Shown piece after piece: positions 54,891 through 64,000 of a DNA stretch of 64,000 nt. Position 1 is the stretch's first letter. Every line of letters begins with the position of its first letter. A program made the translations under genes and the position numbers. Source of the DNA: Yponomeuta sedellus (taxonomy: Eukaryota > Arthropoda > Insecta > Lepidoptera > Yponomeutidae); contig OW203725.1 in NCBI GenBank assembly GCA_934045075.1, forward strand, positions 19,179,497-19,243,496. The letters are read 5' to 3'. The notes under the pieces are model-generated. The model made no database searches and was not told where the DNA came from. It saw only the letters and a list, made by a program, of their open reading frames with translations.

Positions 54891-55250
54891 TCATGGTCTA
54901 AATATATTCAACTTAACGGGTAAATATATTCAACTCAACTATATTGAGACTATATAGTGACCCGTTAAGATACATAGGTACTTATTAAAAAAAATATCGA
55001 TTACCTACCTTCCTACTAAGATTAATGGTGTGATCCGAATGGAAAACATCTAATCAAAAATGTAGTCGTCGTATTTTTTTGCGAGGTTTTCTCAAAGAGA
55101 TAAATCTCTTCAACCTATGGTCCATGTTTACGCACTTAAAAAAATGTATACAATCTTGTTACGTCTTTTTATCGAAATACGCACTAGTTCACAAATAATT
55201 TTATTTATAAAGTATATATTTACAATATAATAATTTATTTAATAACCTAT
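54891..55250. other. Intergenic, AT-rich
   Basis: AAATATATTCAACT is repeated at 54898-54940. Nothing else is recognised. Confidence 0.35.
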
Positions 55251-55410
55251 TAAATGGACAATGGTCACCGACTGGGTTCCACGACGCGACGGATATCGCA
55301 GACGTGGTCGACCGAAGCTAAGATGGCGGGACAACCTTTTTGCCGGGCGGCCAGGAGGTGGCCACGAACAGGGAGGAGTGGAAAGCGAATAAGGAGGCCT
55401 TTGTTCATGG
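55251..55410 (+). pseudogene. RTE-like LINE 3' end (remnant)
   Basis: Translated with frame changes, it gives VTDWVPRD, then DGGT and REEWKANKEAFVH. This corresponds to the (V/A)T.W.PRD..R..GRP..RW..D......W...EAF pattern of 63160-63395. Broken. Confidence 0.6.
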
Positions 55411-55810
55411 ACATTTATTCATGGACAATATTCATGGACATATTACACAGATCTCGTTAGTAGCGCATGTATAGAAAAGGATAAGATAAAAAGTACTACA
55501 AATCGACTAATGAATGTTGTTGAAAATAAATAAATAATAAATAAATATTCATGGACATATAACACAGATCTCGTTAGTAGCGCATGTATAGAAAAGGACA
55601 AGATAAAAATTAGTAGAAATTGGCGTGCATGCAACGACTAATGAATGTTGTTGAAAATAAATAAATTAATAAATAAATATTCATTCATGGACATATTACA
55701 CAGACCTCGTTAGTAGCGCATGTATAGAAAAGGACAAGATAAAAATTACTAGAAATCGGCGAGCATGTAATGACTAATGAATGTTGTTGAAAACAAATAA
55801 ATAAATATTC
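55411..55810. repeat. Minisatellite, ~120-bp units, from a SINE tail
   Basis: Three to four units of ATTCATGGACATATTACACA, TCTCGTTAGTAGCGCATGTA, TAGAAAAGGACAAGATAAAA and GAATGTTGTTGAAAATAAAT. The last unit runs directly into the family-3 SINE, so the array grew from that SINE's tail. Confidence 0.85.
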
Positions 55811-56036
55811 ATTCATGGACATATTACACAGATCTCGTTAGCCCTAAACTAAGTACAACTAAATGGCTTGTGTTATAGGTGCTAACTCCACGATAGGTTT
55901 AGTACAATAAATACATAGATAACATCCAAGCCCCGACACCAACTAGAAAAGTTCGTTTCCTAGTTTGAACCAGCCGGGGATCGAACCCGAAACCTTCGGT
56001 CAGCGTGCCAAACCGCTGCGCCACCAAGGCCGTCAA
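55811..56036 (-). mobile_element. tRNA-derived SINE, family 3
   Basis: Reverse complement of GGTGGCGCAGCGGTTTGGCA (A box) and GGTTCGATCCCCGGCTGG (B box), with the CCTAGTTTG.. body. Same layout as 17560-17789. Confidence 0.8.
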
Positions 56037-56039
56037 AAG

Positions 56040-56120
56040 AAAGTGATCTGTCAGGATCGTGGCAAGTGGCAGGCCCTGGTCTCTGCCTACCTCTCTGGGA
56101 TACAGGCGTCAGTTTATGTT
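56040..56120 (+). repeat. LINE 3' end scrap
   Basis: GATCTGTCAGGATCGTGGCA and CCCTGGTCTCTGCCTACC equal the minus-strand remnant at 17235-17300, without its microsatellite. Confidence 0.6.
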
Positions 56121-56311
56121 ATGTTTTTGTAACTTTACCTGACATTGTTTTTCTTTCTGTTGTAGGTAATAAGTCCGCCTTTGCATGTAATTTTTATCAC
56201 GTGTTATTTAAGTTTTTATTTATGTTAATATTTTTTAATTCTTTATTTAAATGTAAGAATGTATTGAGATGTAAGAAAAAATAATTAATAAATATTATTG
56301 TAATCAATGCT

Positions 56312-56415
56312 AATTTGACCAACTTATGTTAGCATGTAATATAATTTGACCAACTTATGTTAGTATGTAATATAATTTGACCAACTTATGTTAGCATGTA
56401 ATATAATTTGGCCAA
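56312..56415. repeat. 31-bp tandem repeat, ~3.3 units
   Basis: AATTTGACCAACTTATGTTA starts at 56312, 56343 and 56374, with a partial unit at 56405. Copies are nearly identical. Confidence 0.9.
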
Positions 56416-58070
56416 ACAATTGTTTTAGTTTCCGATGCTCTTTAAATATTCAGTAAATAATTTAAAGCGTGTTTATATTTTTAATTGTTTACGCTTTTAA
56501 GTATTTCCATGTATTTCATTATAGTCAGATCGAGTTTTCAACGTATTATAATTAATTCTGAATACAACCAAATTAAATTGTTTTTTTTTACTCGGTTGTT
56601 ACATTGTATTGTACTATTGTTTTCATTCGATTAAGCGAATTGCAACGTAATCGAAAAAAAAATTCTATTAAAATACAGATTCTCAGTCAAAATTGGTTGT
56701 CTCACGCAATTTCTTAAGAATTTGCGTATACCTACTCTGTATAATAATTATTTTTTCTGGTTGTGCAATAAAGTTCTCTATCATTAACCTAAGGGTAACC
56801 CTTATCTGTTCCAAAGTCTTAACGGTTTGACTGTATCAATTTATCTATCTTGTATCTATGTGGTGGTATACAAATTAAGAATTTAGATTTCGGAAAATCT
56901 ATCTTTTGATACTAAGGGAATCAATGTGGAAATAAGGAAATAAAATATTTTGTTCATTTCATGTTTCAATTACTTTATTTTGGGGACTAGGTACTAGCAT
57001 AATAAAAAATAAGAAGCACTTCAAAAATCCACAATTTTGTTGGGACACTGTAAAAGCATCATATCATGACACGCAATCTTAGATTTCTTCAACAAGAGGA
57101 GATCAAGAGGTAATACTCTTCGATGTTTTTAATTAATCCTTGATAAAAGAGGTATTGTCTAAAATCTCCATAATAACAGTACCCACACGTAATAAACTTA
57201 TGCGTACTGCGTTTGTTTTCCTTGAATAGCTCGTAGCAATACTTTCAGGGCTAGCCAGTTCATCTAATACAGAGAGTAAATACTCCCGGCGTGCATCAAT
57301 CTCATGGCTAGCCTAAGTCATCGGAGGTAAACGGATTTTTTCCAGGCCAATAGCTGTGCATCCGAACGCGTGACGCGGCGCGCGATTGGCCGCCGCTTTT
57401 TGTTCCATTTTCAGATCCTTTGTTTTTATTGGTTGACACTTAGCTAAGACAAAGGGGCGCGCGCGTGTGTGCGTACGGTCGTTAAGGCGGGATGCGGTGC
57501 TTAGGTGTGTGCGCTAAGGAGTAGTGAGTGGCCAAAGCAGGTCTTACTGGCTCCTCGGTTGTAGCTGGATTACCAGGCGGGTTATTTTTAAGCTTATCGA
57601 CTGTGATCTGGCAATTACTTTGTCAGTACGGATAAAAGACATGTTTGCAATTAAATAAAATTAGACAAATTAAATAAAAAACATGTTTGCAACAGGCGTG
57701 AATTTATCAAATAATCAAAGATTTAATGATATTGGGGTAATAATAATAATAATTGGGGGAAAGTACATTTTAAAAGGATTTAAAACACTGATTTAGTTTT
57801 ATAAAAAAAATATGAGATTACCAATATTTTCAATCAAATCAAAGGTTATTAATACTGCTTTCAGTCATTTTAACTGAAACAGCAATCACACTATGTGATG
57901 TCTCGCTTGAGTAACATTGGTACCTAAACTTCACCCGTGCTTTGTTTGGCATTTGATTTTCTTCAGCTAGGCGTGACGTCATATTCGACGCCATGACACT
58001 GCGAGCTGCTTTCCTACGGATTTTAAATAATAAAAAAAAAAATATCTTTAAGCTTCGTTCGATATCGATA
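56416..58070. other. Intergenic; GC-rich patch with CCAAT boxes at 57360-57560
   Basis: The patch has GCGCGATTGGCCGCCGC and TTATTGGTTGACAC (two ATTGG, i.e. CCAAT, elements) and dense CpG. It is promoter-like, but no adjacent gene is recognised. The rest is AT-rich. Confidence 0.4.
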
Positions 58071-58071
58071 T

Positions 58072-58305
58072 AAATCCTTGTATATCCCCACTGGTGGGGC
58101 ACGGGTATCTTCCTGCATCGCAGGAAGGTTAGGCCATACTCTACCACGGGGGCCAAGTCCGGGTTGGTGGAGGATTATAAGACAGTGGCGGGCCTTACTG
58201 TCAGAAGTTATCAAGCCGCCCATAAGGCTTCCGACATGGCTTAACGACTGCCATTACATGACAGCCGGCACCAACGGCTTAACGTGCCTTGCGAAGCACG
58301 GAATC
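58072..58305 (-). mobile_element. 5S-SINE, headless copy
   Basis: Reverse complement of the body and tail: CCCCACTGGTGGGGCACGGG, GTTAGGCCATACTCTACCAC, TTATCAAGCCGCCCATAAGG, CATTACATGACAGCCGGCAC. The 5S head is missing. Confidence 0.8.
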
Positions 58306-58666
58306 TTCATTAATTTAATCTTCGTTCAATCTTAATTTATTACTGAAATATAGGTTTTTTGTAAATGATAAATGTGTCCACACATTATGGAATAGGATAT
58401 AAGAATTTCACGTCATGACTATTCCAAATTAAAGATTGTAAGAGAAGTTAAATGAAGTCAATTTCCGTGTGAATTTACAAACATAATTTATATCTCAAAA
58501 CGTAACAATGTGTAAAGCTTGGGATTAATGACAGGATGAAGTCAAAAAGAGTTTTGTCCAAAAAAATGTGGTTGTGAGTTATTGCCAAATGTGGTTAGGT
58601 ATTTTCTTCTCCACCTAATCTATTAATAATACAACTACGACGTTGATTAAGCAATCATTTTGTTTT

Positions 58667-58855
58667 TTTTACTGCCTCGTTGGTCTAGTGCTGTCACGTC
58701 TGATTATAGCGCCAGAGATCGTGGGTTCGATCCCCTCTGGGCGCCACCGTAACGTTTATAGAATTGGCCTCAGCCTGGGGTATATTTCCATGTTAAATGT
58801 TCTTGCCTGGTAACAGGGTATCCTAGCTTGGGACAAGTGATTGTCATGTGTGGAT
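58667..58855 (+). mobile_element. tRNA-derived SINE, family 5
   Basis: ACTGCCTCGTTGGTCTAGTG (A box TTGGTCTAGTG), GGGTTCGATCCCCTCTGGGC (B box), then TGGCCTCAGCCTGGGGTATA, TGCCTGGTAACAGGGTATCC and a tail with AAGTGATTGTCATGTG. A minus-strand copy is at 62744-62915. Confidence 0.85.
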
Positions 58856-58989
58856 GATATTTATTTATAATGGAGGAAAATATTTCATCTTAATTGAATT
58901 GTATGTTTAGCTTTTTATATAGCTTTTTCTTGTCAATTTTTTTTATACATAAGTAGTATGTACGTGAAATGAGGTCCTTGAGATGTATG

Positions 58990-59320
58990 TGTAGTAATAC
59001 TTTGAATGACAGGATACGCAATAGTCTGATGAGAGAACGCTGTAGACTGAAAGAGGATGTAGTGACTAGAATTGAGAAAGGAATATTATGGTGCGCCGGT
59101 TTGGACATGAGGAGAGGATGAAGGCAGAAAGATTGACGAAACAAACACATATTGCGAATGTGAGTGGAAGGGCTGGACGTCCCAGGCGGACATACGTCGA
59201 CCAAATAGGGGATGTAGCAAAGGGGAAGGTAAAAAGTACCCGGAACCGGCGTGCGTGAATGGAACGACTTATGAACGTTGATGAAGTGAAGGTGATCAGA
59301 CGTGAGATTATAATATGTAG
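58990..59320 (+). pseudogene. LINE ORF2 C-terminus remnant
   Basis: With a few stops it reads MRERCRLKEDVVTRIEKG, then RPRRTYVDQIGDVAKGKVKS, ERLMNVDEVKV. It is the plus-strand counterpart of 17235-17455 and extends further 5'. Non-functional. Confidence 0.7.
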
Positions 59321-60090
59321 ATATGTATCTATATACTTCAAAAAATTGTAAATAGGGTTGATATTTGTTCAATTTATCAGATTAATGAGGGACCAAGGAC
59401 GAACAAAACACTTCCATCTACATTATTGCTCGATTTTTTTGTATAAGGCCTCCTGTCAGATAATAAATAAACTCTGTTAATAAATAAACCGTAAATTAGA
59501 AATTCTCTATAAAAGTGCAGGTCGACCTACGTTTTATTATTTATCATCATTCAATTTTTATTGGGTTTATCCCAGACCATTTTCATAGAGTCAACGACTT
59601 TTTCACAAACTGACAGCATTCTCAGAACTGGGCGAAAACAGCAATCAGTTCTCTTGAAAATCTGATTTTCTCAGAATAATTCAAGTTCAGCCGCAGACGC
59701 GCCCTACGATTGATTAATGACTGGATTATTCAATTAAAGACTCACCAGGTAGCCAAGGGGTGAGGCAGAGGTTGGGGGGAGGGCGGGTAGCAATGCTTTG
59801 TCATAAAATATGCATTACAGAATTTCAACTCGGTGCGAAGAAACGAAACTGGTTACTCTAGTTTCAGTTCCTCATACACTGAATTTTTTTTTAGAGAATC
59901 AATTTCTTGATAAAATAAGAAAGAGCTTGAAAATAGCTCGTAACAATATTGTAACAATATTGTGTAGTCAATCATAAATAGTAACAATATTGTGTAGTCA
60001 ATAAAAGGCATTTTTTCGAGTTAATGAAGTTCGGTTACACTCAGATAGCTTTTTATGGTACTTAAATACTTAATATATTTTAAATTATTA
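59321..60090. other. Intergenic, no gene seen
   Basis: AT-rich. 59941-60003 has a small tandem of TAACAATATTGTGTAGTCAA. Homeodomain-like ATTAATGA and CAATTAAAG occur at 59710-59740. Confidence 0.4.
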
Positions 60091-60094
60091 TTAT

Positions 60095-60275
60095 GTTATT
60101 AGACTGGCGACTACCGACCGGACGACGCAGCGTGGGCAGACACTTCACCAGATGGTCTGACAACTTGTGGCATTGAGTCGCTGGATGCGGACGGCACAAG
60201 ACCCTGAAGCTTTGAAAACCATGAGAGAGGCCTACGTCCTGCAGTAAGTGTCAAATGGCCGATAATAATGTTGTT
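60095..60275 (+). pseudogene. RTE-like LINE 3' end (remnant)
   Basis: With frame changes: GRRSVGRHFTRWSDNL, then GRHKTLKL and ERPTS, the same C-terminal end as 2999-3176, followed by TGTCAAATGGCCGATAATAA. Broken. Confidence 0.6.
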
Positions 60276-60870
60276 AGATTTTGGCTAGAAGTAATTCAAG
60301 TGTCCGTTAGAGTTTTGTTTATTTTTTACGTAGATTTGATAGAATATCCTTTAGTGTGAACATAAATTACATTAATATAAATAAAATAAATCGGTATATA
60401 ATGCTATCGATTTTACAATTTGCCCAGTTAGTAAAGGCAATTTCTTCCAGACCATTTTAGACGGAGACGGAGTTAAGAATTACGGCCGGGTGCATTTATT
60501 CCTTCCAATAGCTACTGAAACTACGACACGTACGTAACTAGTTTCGCGCGCCTCTCAAGGTAACGTTCTTTAGTGAATACTTGGCTCCTTTGTCTTCGGC
60601 CGGCTACTCCAGATCGCAACCCTCGGTGAATTAGCTTAGCCTCCAGCTAGACGTATTTCCGGCCGATAGGCAGACAGGTTGCGTCTTTTAGAGGATAGGC
60701 CTTGACGGGTTAAGTTTTTGTTTACACAGCGTTCATGAAATATTGCTCGTAGCCTTTTACGAATAATTTTGTGGCCATGTTGCTTTTTAGCGAATTGTCA
60801 AATCCAATGCCTGTGATTACCAGCAGTGCTTTTGGTTTTAATACAAAAGGTATTTTTCATGACAACATCT
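60276..60870. other. Intergenic; unassigned GC-richer patch at 60535-60700
   Basis: 60415-60460 may be a LINE-tail scrap (GGCAATTTCTTCCAGACC). The rest is unassigned. Confidence 0.35.
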
Positions 60871-60873
60871 AAA

Positions 60874-60990
60874 AGAATGTCCCAGGCACTGCAGCGTCAG
60901 AGTGGTCCCTTTACCCATATAGTGTGAGTGAAGATACCGCTGGACGTTGTATAAATCGTCTCATTACGTAGATGCAGAGGCCACTGTTTT
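60874..60990 (+). repeat. LINE-end fragment
   Basis: GTCCCAGGCACTGCAGCGTC, AGTGTGAGTGAAGATACCGC and GTATAAATCGTCTCATTACG match 37930-38010 closely. Confidence 0.7.
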
Positions 60991-61957
60991 CTTTTGATGG
61001 ATCAAATATTTTATAACGTATTAATATATTTTAAATTTGCTACTTGAAATTATATAACTACAGGGAGACATTGAATTTGTTAGCATTTTTTAACCCTCTT
61101 TAAGCCATAACCTGCATAACATAACGTTTTTACCAAAACCCTAAAACAAGATTATCTGTCATAGAGCTTTTTAAAACTAAAGCCCTCTTTATTGTCGGTC
61201 CAACTAACCTACACTCAGTCACCTCAATTAATTTTATTGTTTTTACTTTCTTACGTTATTTTAGATAGAGAAAGGAACGCTTACACAACAACAAATAAGC
61301 ACGTCACAAAAATTCAAAACTTTGCTGGAAAATGTGACTTCTGCGAAATGCATTTAGTTTCAGGCAAAGGGACCCATATACAAATAATTATTACAAACTA
61401 GTTGACCCATCGAACTTCGTACCGCCTAACAGTCGAATTTTTTTTTATTTTCCCCTCCGTATACTTCAAGGAATATTCTAAAAAAAGAATTAACGAAATC
61501 GGTTCATCTGCTCTCAAGATTTGCGCTTACCAACACATTCAGCAATTCATTTTTATATTATAGATAACTAAAAACTAAACAATTAAGACTCAGCTGTTTG
61601 TATCGTTTTTTAAAATTGTAGCTTTTTTCAATCAATCAATCAATCAATTTCTTTATTTGTAAACAGTTATACAAGATATTATTATGATATGATAGTTGCT
61701 CTATGTTTTGCCTTTAGCGTACAAAATTAGGTTATATTGTAATGAAGATTATAATATAATAAAATCTTACTACAATTTTCGTAATTATTACAAATACACA
61801 GCGTTCAATTAATGTTTAGTAATAATATAAAATAAAATGTCTAAAAGATTACCGATGTCAAAAGTGCATGCCAATAAAACAATTTAGTAAATTACGGCTA
61901 GGAAAACGCTTCTTTTCCAAATAAGAATCAAAACACTTATGTAATATCAAAAAAAAA
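60991..61957. other. Intergenic; (TCAA)n at 61630-61650
   Basis: CAATCAATCAATCAATCAAT next to TTTCTTTATTTGTAAACAG looks like an inverted LINE tail. No gene. Confidence 0.4.
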
Positions 61958-61971
61958 GAAAAAATATATTT

Positions 61972-62269
61972 AAAAACCTATTTAGAGGTTAAAAATTTAC
62001 TAAAAGTAGGTAGTCGGGTCTGTAAGTAATGCAATTTGCTTAAGTCAGATGTCGCTGCCTGTACGTAATACAGAGAATATTGTAAAGAGGTTCGAAATGT
62101 CACTGATGCCGTGAGTCGCCCATTGGCTCAATTGGTAGAGCGCTGGTACGTATAGCCAGAGGTTGCGGGTTCGAATCCCGGCATGGGTGAAATTTTTAGC
62201 CTCTAAATAGGTTTTTAAATTTGTTCCTTAGCACGGGTTAGTGCATTAAAAATAAAAAAAATAGTGTAA
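61972..62269 (+). mobile_element. tRNA-like SINE with inverted 5' end
   Basis: Target duplication GAAAAAATATATTT (61958-61971; one extra A in the right copy at 62270-62284). The 5' end AAAAACCTATTTAGAGGTTA is an inverted copy of the element's own 3' region. The forward body, the tRNA-like part (TTGGCTCAATTGGTAGAGCG, GGTTCGAATCC) and the full tail follow. Confidence 0.9.
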
Positions 62270-62284
62270 GAAAAAAATATATTT

Positions 62285-62743
62285 CAAATACTTTAACGAT
62301 TTTCATCAAAGGTTTGTTGACAAAGTAAAGTGCATCTGGAACGCATTATACACAACCACTATGACCCAGGCAGTGCCGCGCGCACTTTAGTACAAAAATC
62401 ATTAATTATCACAACGCAAACCCCGTGGCCCTCCCCCCCCCCCGCTTCACCCCGCGCCGCAGGCGACGTGGCCCTGCCATCGACGTTCATTACCGGCGAG
62501 AATGGAGCCAGGAGGGAGGTGTCGGTCAATAATTAATGCTAATTTAAATAGAGCAGCTAGAATCTGCTACTAAATTTTCCCGTTATTTCATAGTTCAATT
62601 TCGTGACACATTATTTCGCATTTCATCATACTTGTCCTATTGTAGGACTGCCACTATAGTTTCATTTTGTGGTATAATTTCGCATTTCAATATTTTCTGA
62701 CTGAATTAATATAATAGGTATGATTTTCACACAACACAATCAC
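62285..62743. other. Intergenic; C-run at 62430-62440
   Basis: A GC-rich patch at 62410-62520 (GGCCCTCCCCCCCCCCCG) is unassigned. No gene. Confidence 0.35.
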
Positions 62744-62915
62744 TTGACGTGGTCCCAAACCTGTAATATGGTAACCAGACAAGGACATCACAAACATCAA
62801 AATACACCCAGACTGAGGCCACTTGTACAAATGTACGACGGCCACCAGAGGAAATCGAACCCACGACCTCTGTCTTAGCAACTAAGCGCCTTAACGGCTA
62901 GACGAGGCAGTCGAT
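62744..62915 (-). mobile_element. tRNA-derived SINE, family 5
   Basis: The minus strand reads ACTGCCTCGTCTAGCCGTTA, GTGGGTTCGATTTCCTCTGG, TGGCCTCAGTCTGGGTGTAT, ending in CACGTCAAGTGATTGTGTT. Same layout as 58667-58855. Confidence 0.85.
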
Positions 62916-63119
62916 ATTTCCTTTTATGTCATATTTCCCCTTCGGCCACTTTGGAAACCAAAGTTTCGAAACCAGTTTCGAAAACAGAATTATTTTTCTT
63001 TTTAGGAAACCTGGTTTTTCCTTCTGTCCTCGGCCATCCTCAAACAGCCACGGAAAGCATCGTCGGTTTAGCAAGCTGGTGGGCGTCCTATATTATGACC
63101 ATTATATTACAAATAAGAG

Positions 63120-63395
63120 CTCCGGAACCAAAATCGTTGATGCAAGTTTTGCGGTCACAGCTCCAAAGCTGTTGAGGAGATGGGCAGGTCACGTCATTCG
63201 TATGGATCCAGACAGATGGGTGAAAATTGCAACTGAATGGGTTCCACGCGATAGAGACGTCGTCGGCCATAGCGGCGATGGCGGGACGATCTATCAACCT
63301 TCTTGCCCGGATGGGAGATGACTGCTCAAGACAGGAAGAAGTGAAAGGTCATGTGGGAGGCCTTTGCCCAGCAGTGGGACACAAACATGGCTGAC
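63120..63395 (+). pseudogene. RTE-like LINE ORF2 C-terminus (remnant)
   Basis: RRWAGHVIRMDPDRWVKIAT then EWVPRDRD is the well-known C-terminal pattern (WAGHV.RM...RW......W.PR). It stops in-frame at 63319; the following sequence still spells WEAFAQQWD in another frame. 5'-truncated. Confidence 0.7.
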
Positions 63396-63414
63396 TTAGA
63401 AAAAAGCGGAAATA

Positions 63415-63735
63415 AATACAGAAAGACATCATCATCATCAGGCTATATTAGTCCAATGCTAGACATCCCCTATGAGCGCCATAGCCCCCTGTCTTCAGCT
63501 TGCCGCAATCAGCATCTGCTTGCAGTTTTTTGCAGATCGTCACACACCTGGTCGGAGGGCATCCTGCACTACGTTTGCCGAGCCGCGGTCTCCACTCAAG
63601 AACACGTTTACTCCAGCGGTTCTTCGCTAGATATGGTCAGCTCACTGCCACTTCAGCTTGCTAATTCTCTGAGCTATATCGATAACTTTGGTTCGCTGTC
63701 GGATGCGTCCGTTACGAATCCTATCCTTACATAGT
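63415..63735. repeat. Third copy of the 22490/35970 element family
   Basis: ATCATCAGGCTATATTAGTC and CTATGAGCGCCATAGCCCCC correspond to 22495-22550. It extends further, through TTTGCCGAGCCGCGGTCTCC, AGAACACGTTTACTCCAGCG and ACTTCAGCTTGCTAATTCTC, a sequence I know as common in lepidopteran repeats. I could not define its flanks before the window ends. Confidence 0.6.
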
Positions 63736-64000
63736 CGTACATCCTTAAATACATAAAGAACATTATGAAATTTCTGAAAGTACCCAAGCGTAGAGCGAAG
63801 GCTGTTAATTTTTTTTTCCCGCAACAAAACGTCCATTAAGCGCAAAAAGTCAACCCCACCCCTTCCGCTGGGATTATAATAAATGGCGCAATAATGGCAC
63901 AATATAATATTAAACACAAAGTTAAACGGGTATTTATTTTCCCGGCCAAGCTCGGGCCGAGGGCTTCTCACGAATCGAATCTTAGATACCAAAATACTTA

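Noticed and set aside
63642..63992. 116-codon minus-strand frame at the window edge
   Set aside because: It overlaps the repeat at 63415-63735 in antisense and carries no recognisable domain.

Overview
The window looks like nuclear DNA of a moth or butterfly (Lepidoptera). It is AT-rich, holds one intronless developmental regulator gene, and is otherwise filled with retroposons, foldback elements and worn LINE 3' ends of kinds common in lepidopteran genomes. These include a Dong/R4-type retrotransposon sitting in a TAA microsatellite, 5S-rRNA-derived SINEs and several tRNA-derived SINE families. No genome name was given, so the order is an inference from repeat types and from the Sox protein.

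Layout. At 1-5.2 kb there is AT-rich intergenic DNA with a few retroposon scraps. At 5.2-7.4 kb, minus strand, lies SoxNeuro (SoxN), the only gene here I would call functional, with a CpG-rich 5' flank. From 7.4 to 25.5 kb there is intergenic DNA with foldback elements, SINEs, tandem duplications, a long TACA microsatellite, and a GC-richer unique block at 19.6-20.6 kb. At 25.6-30.0 kb there is a nearly complete Dong/R4-type non-LTR element (RT plus restriction-like endonuclease) flanked on both sides by TAA repeats. It is broken by one +1 frameshift in an A-run and lacks one zinc-knuckle cysteine. From 30 to 45 kb there is a dense repeat hub: nested SINEs and MITEs, perfect hairpins, a paralogous duplication and a 5'-truncated CR1/Jockey-like LINE at 42.5-43.8 kb. 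At 45-47.5 kb and 50.5-51.5 kb there are repeat-poor stretches with clustered binding-site-like motifs, possible regulatory DNA. From 47.8 to 64 kb there are minisatellites, more SINEs and LINE 3' remnants.

Most notable: a dispersed family with an internal tRNA-like module (about 16 copies). It is repeatedly found as a foldback (inverted self-copy), and eleven copies have 8-15 bp target-site duplications that I located. One copy carries an inverted copy of its own flanking DNA, and another is a head-to-tail dimer plus foldback. This suggests retroposition in which the growing cDNA snaps back and switches template. Perfect hairpins of 13-39 bp at other junctions point the same way. A second dispersed element is flanked at two loci by direct repeats of about 80-90 bp. 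I could not run alignments; all identities were judged by eye.
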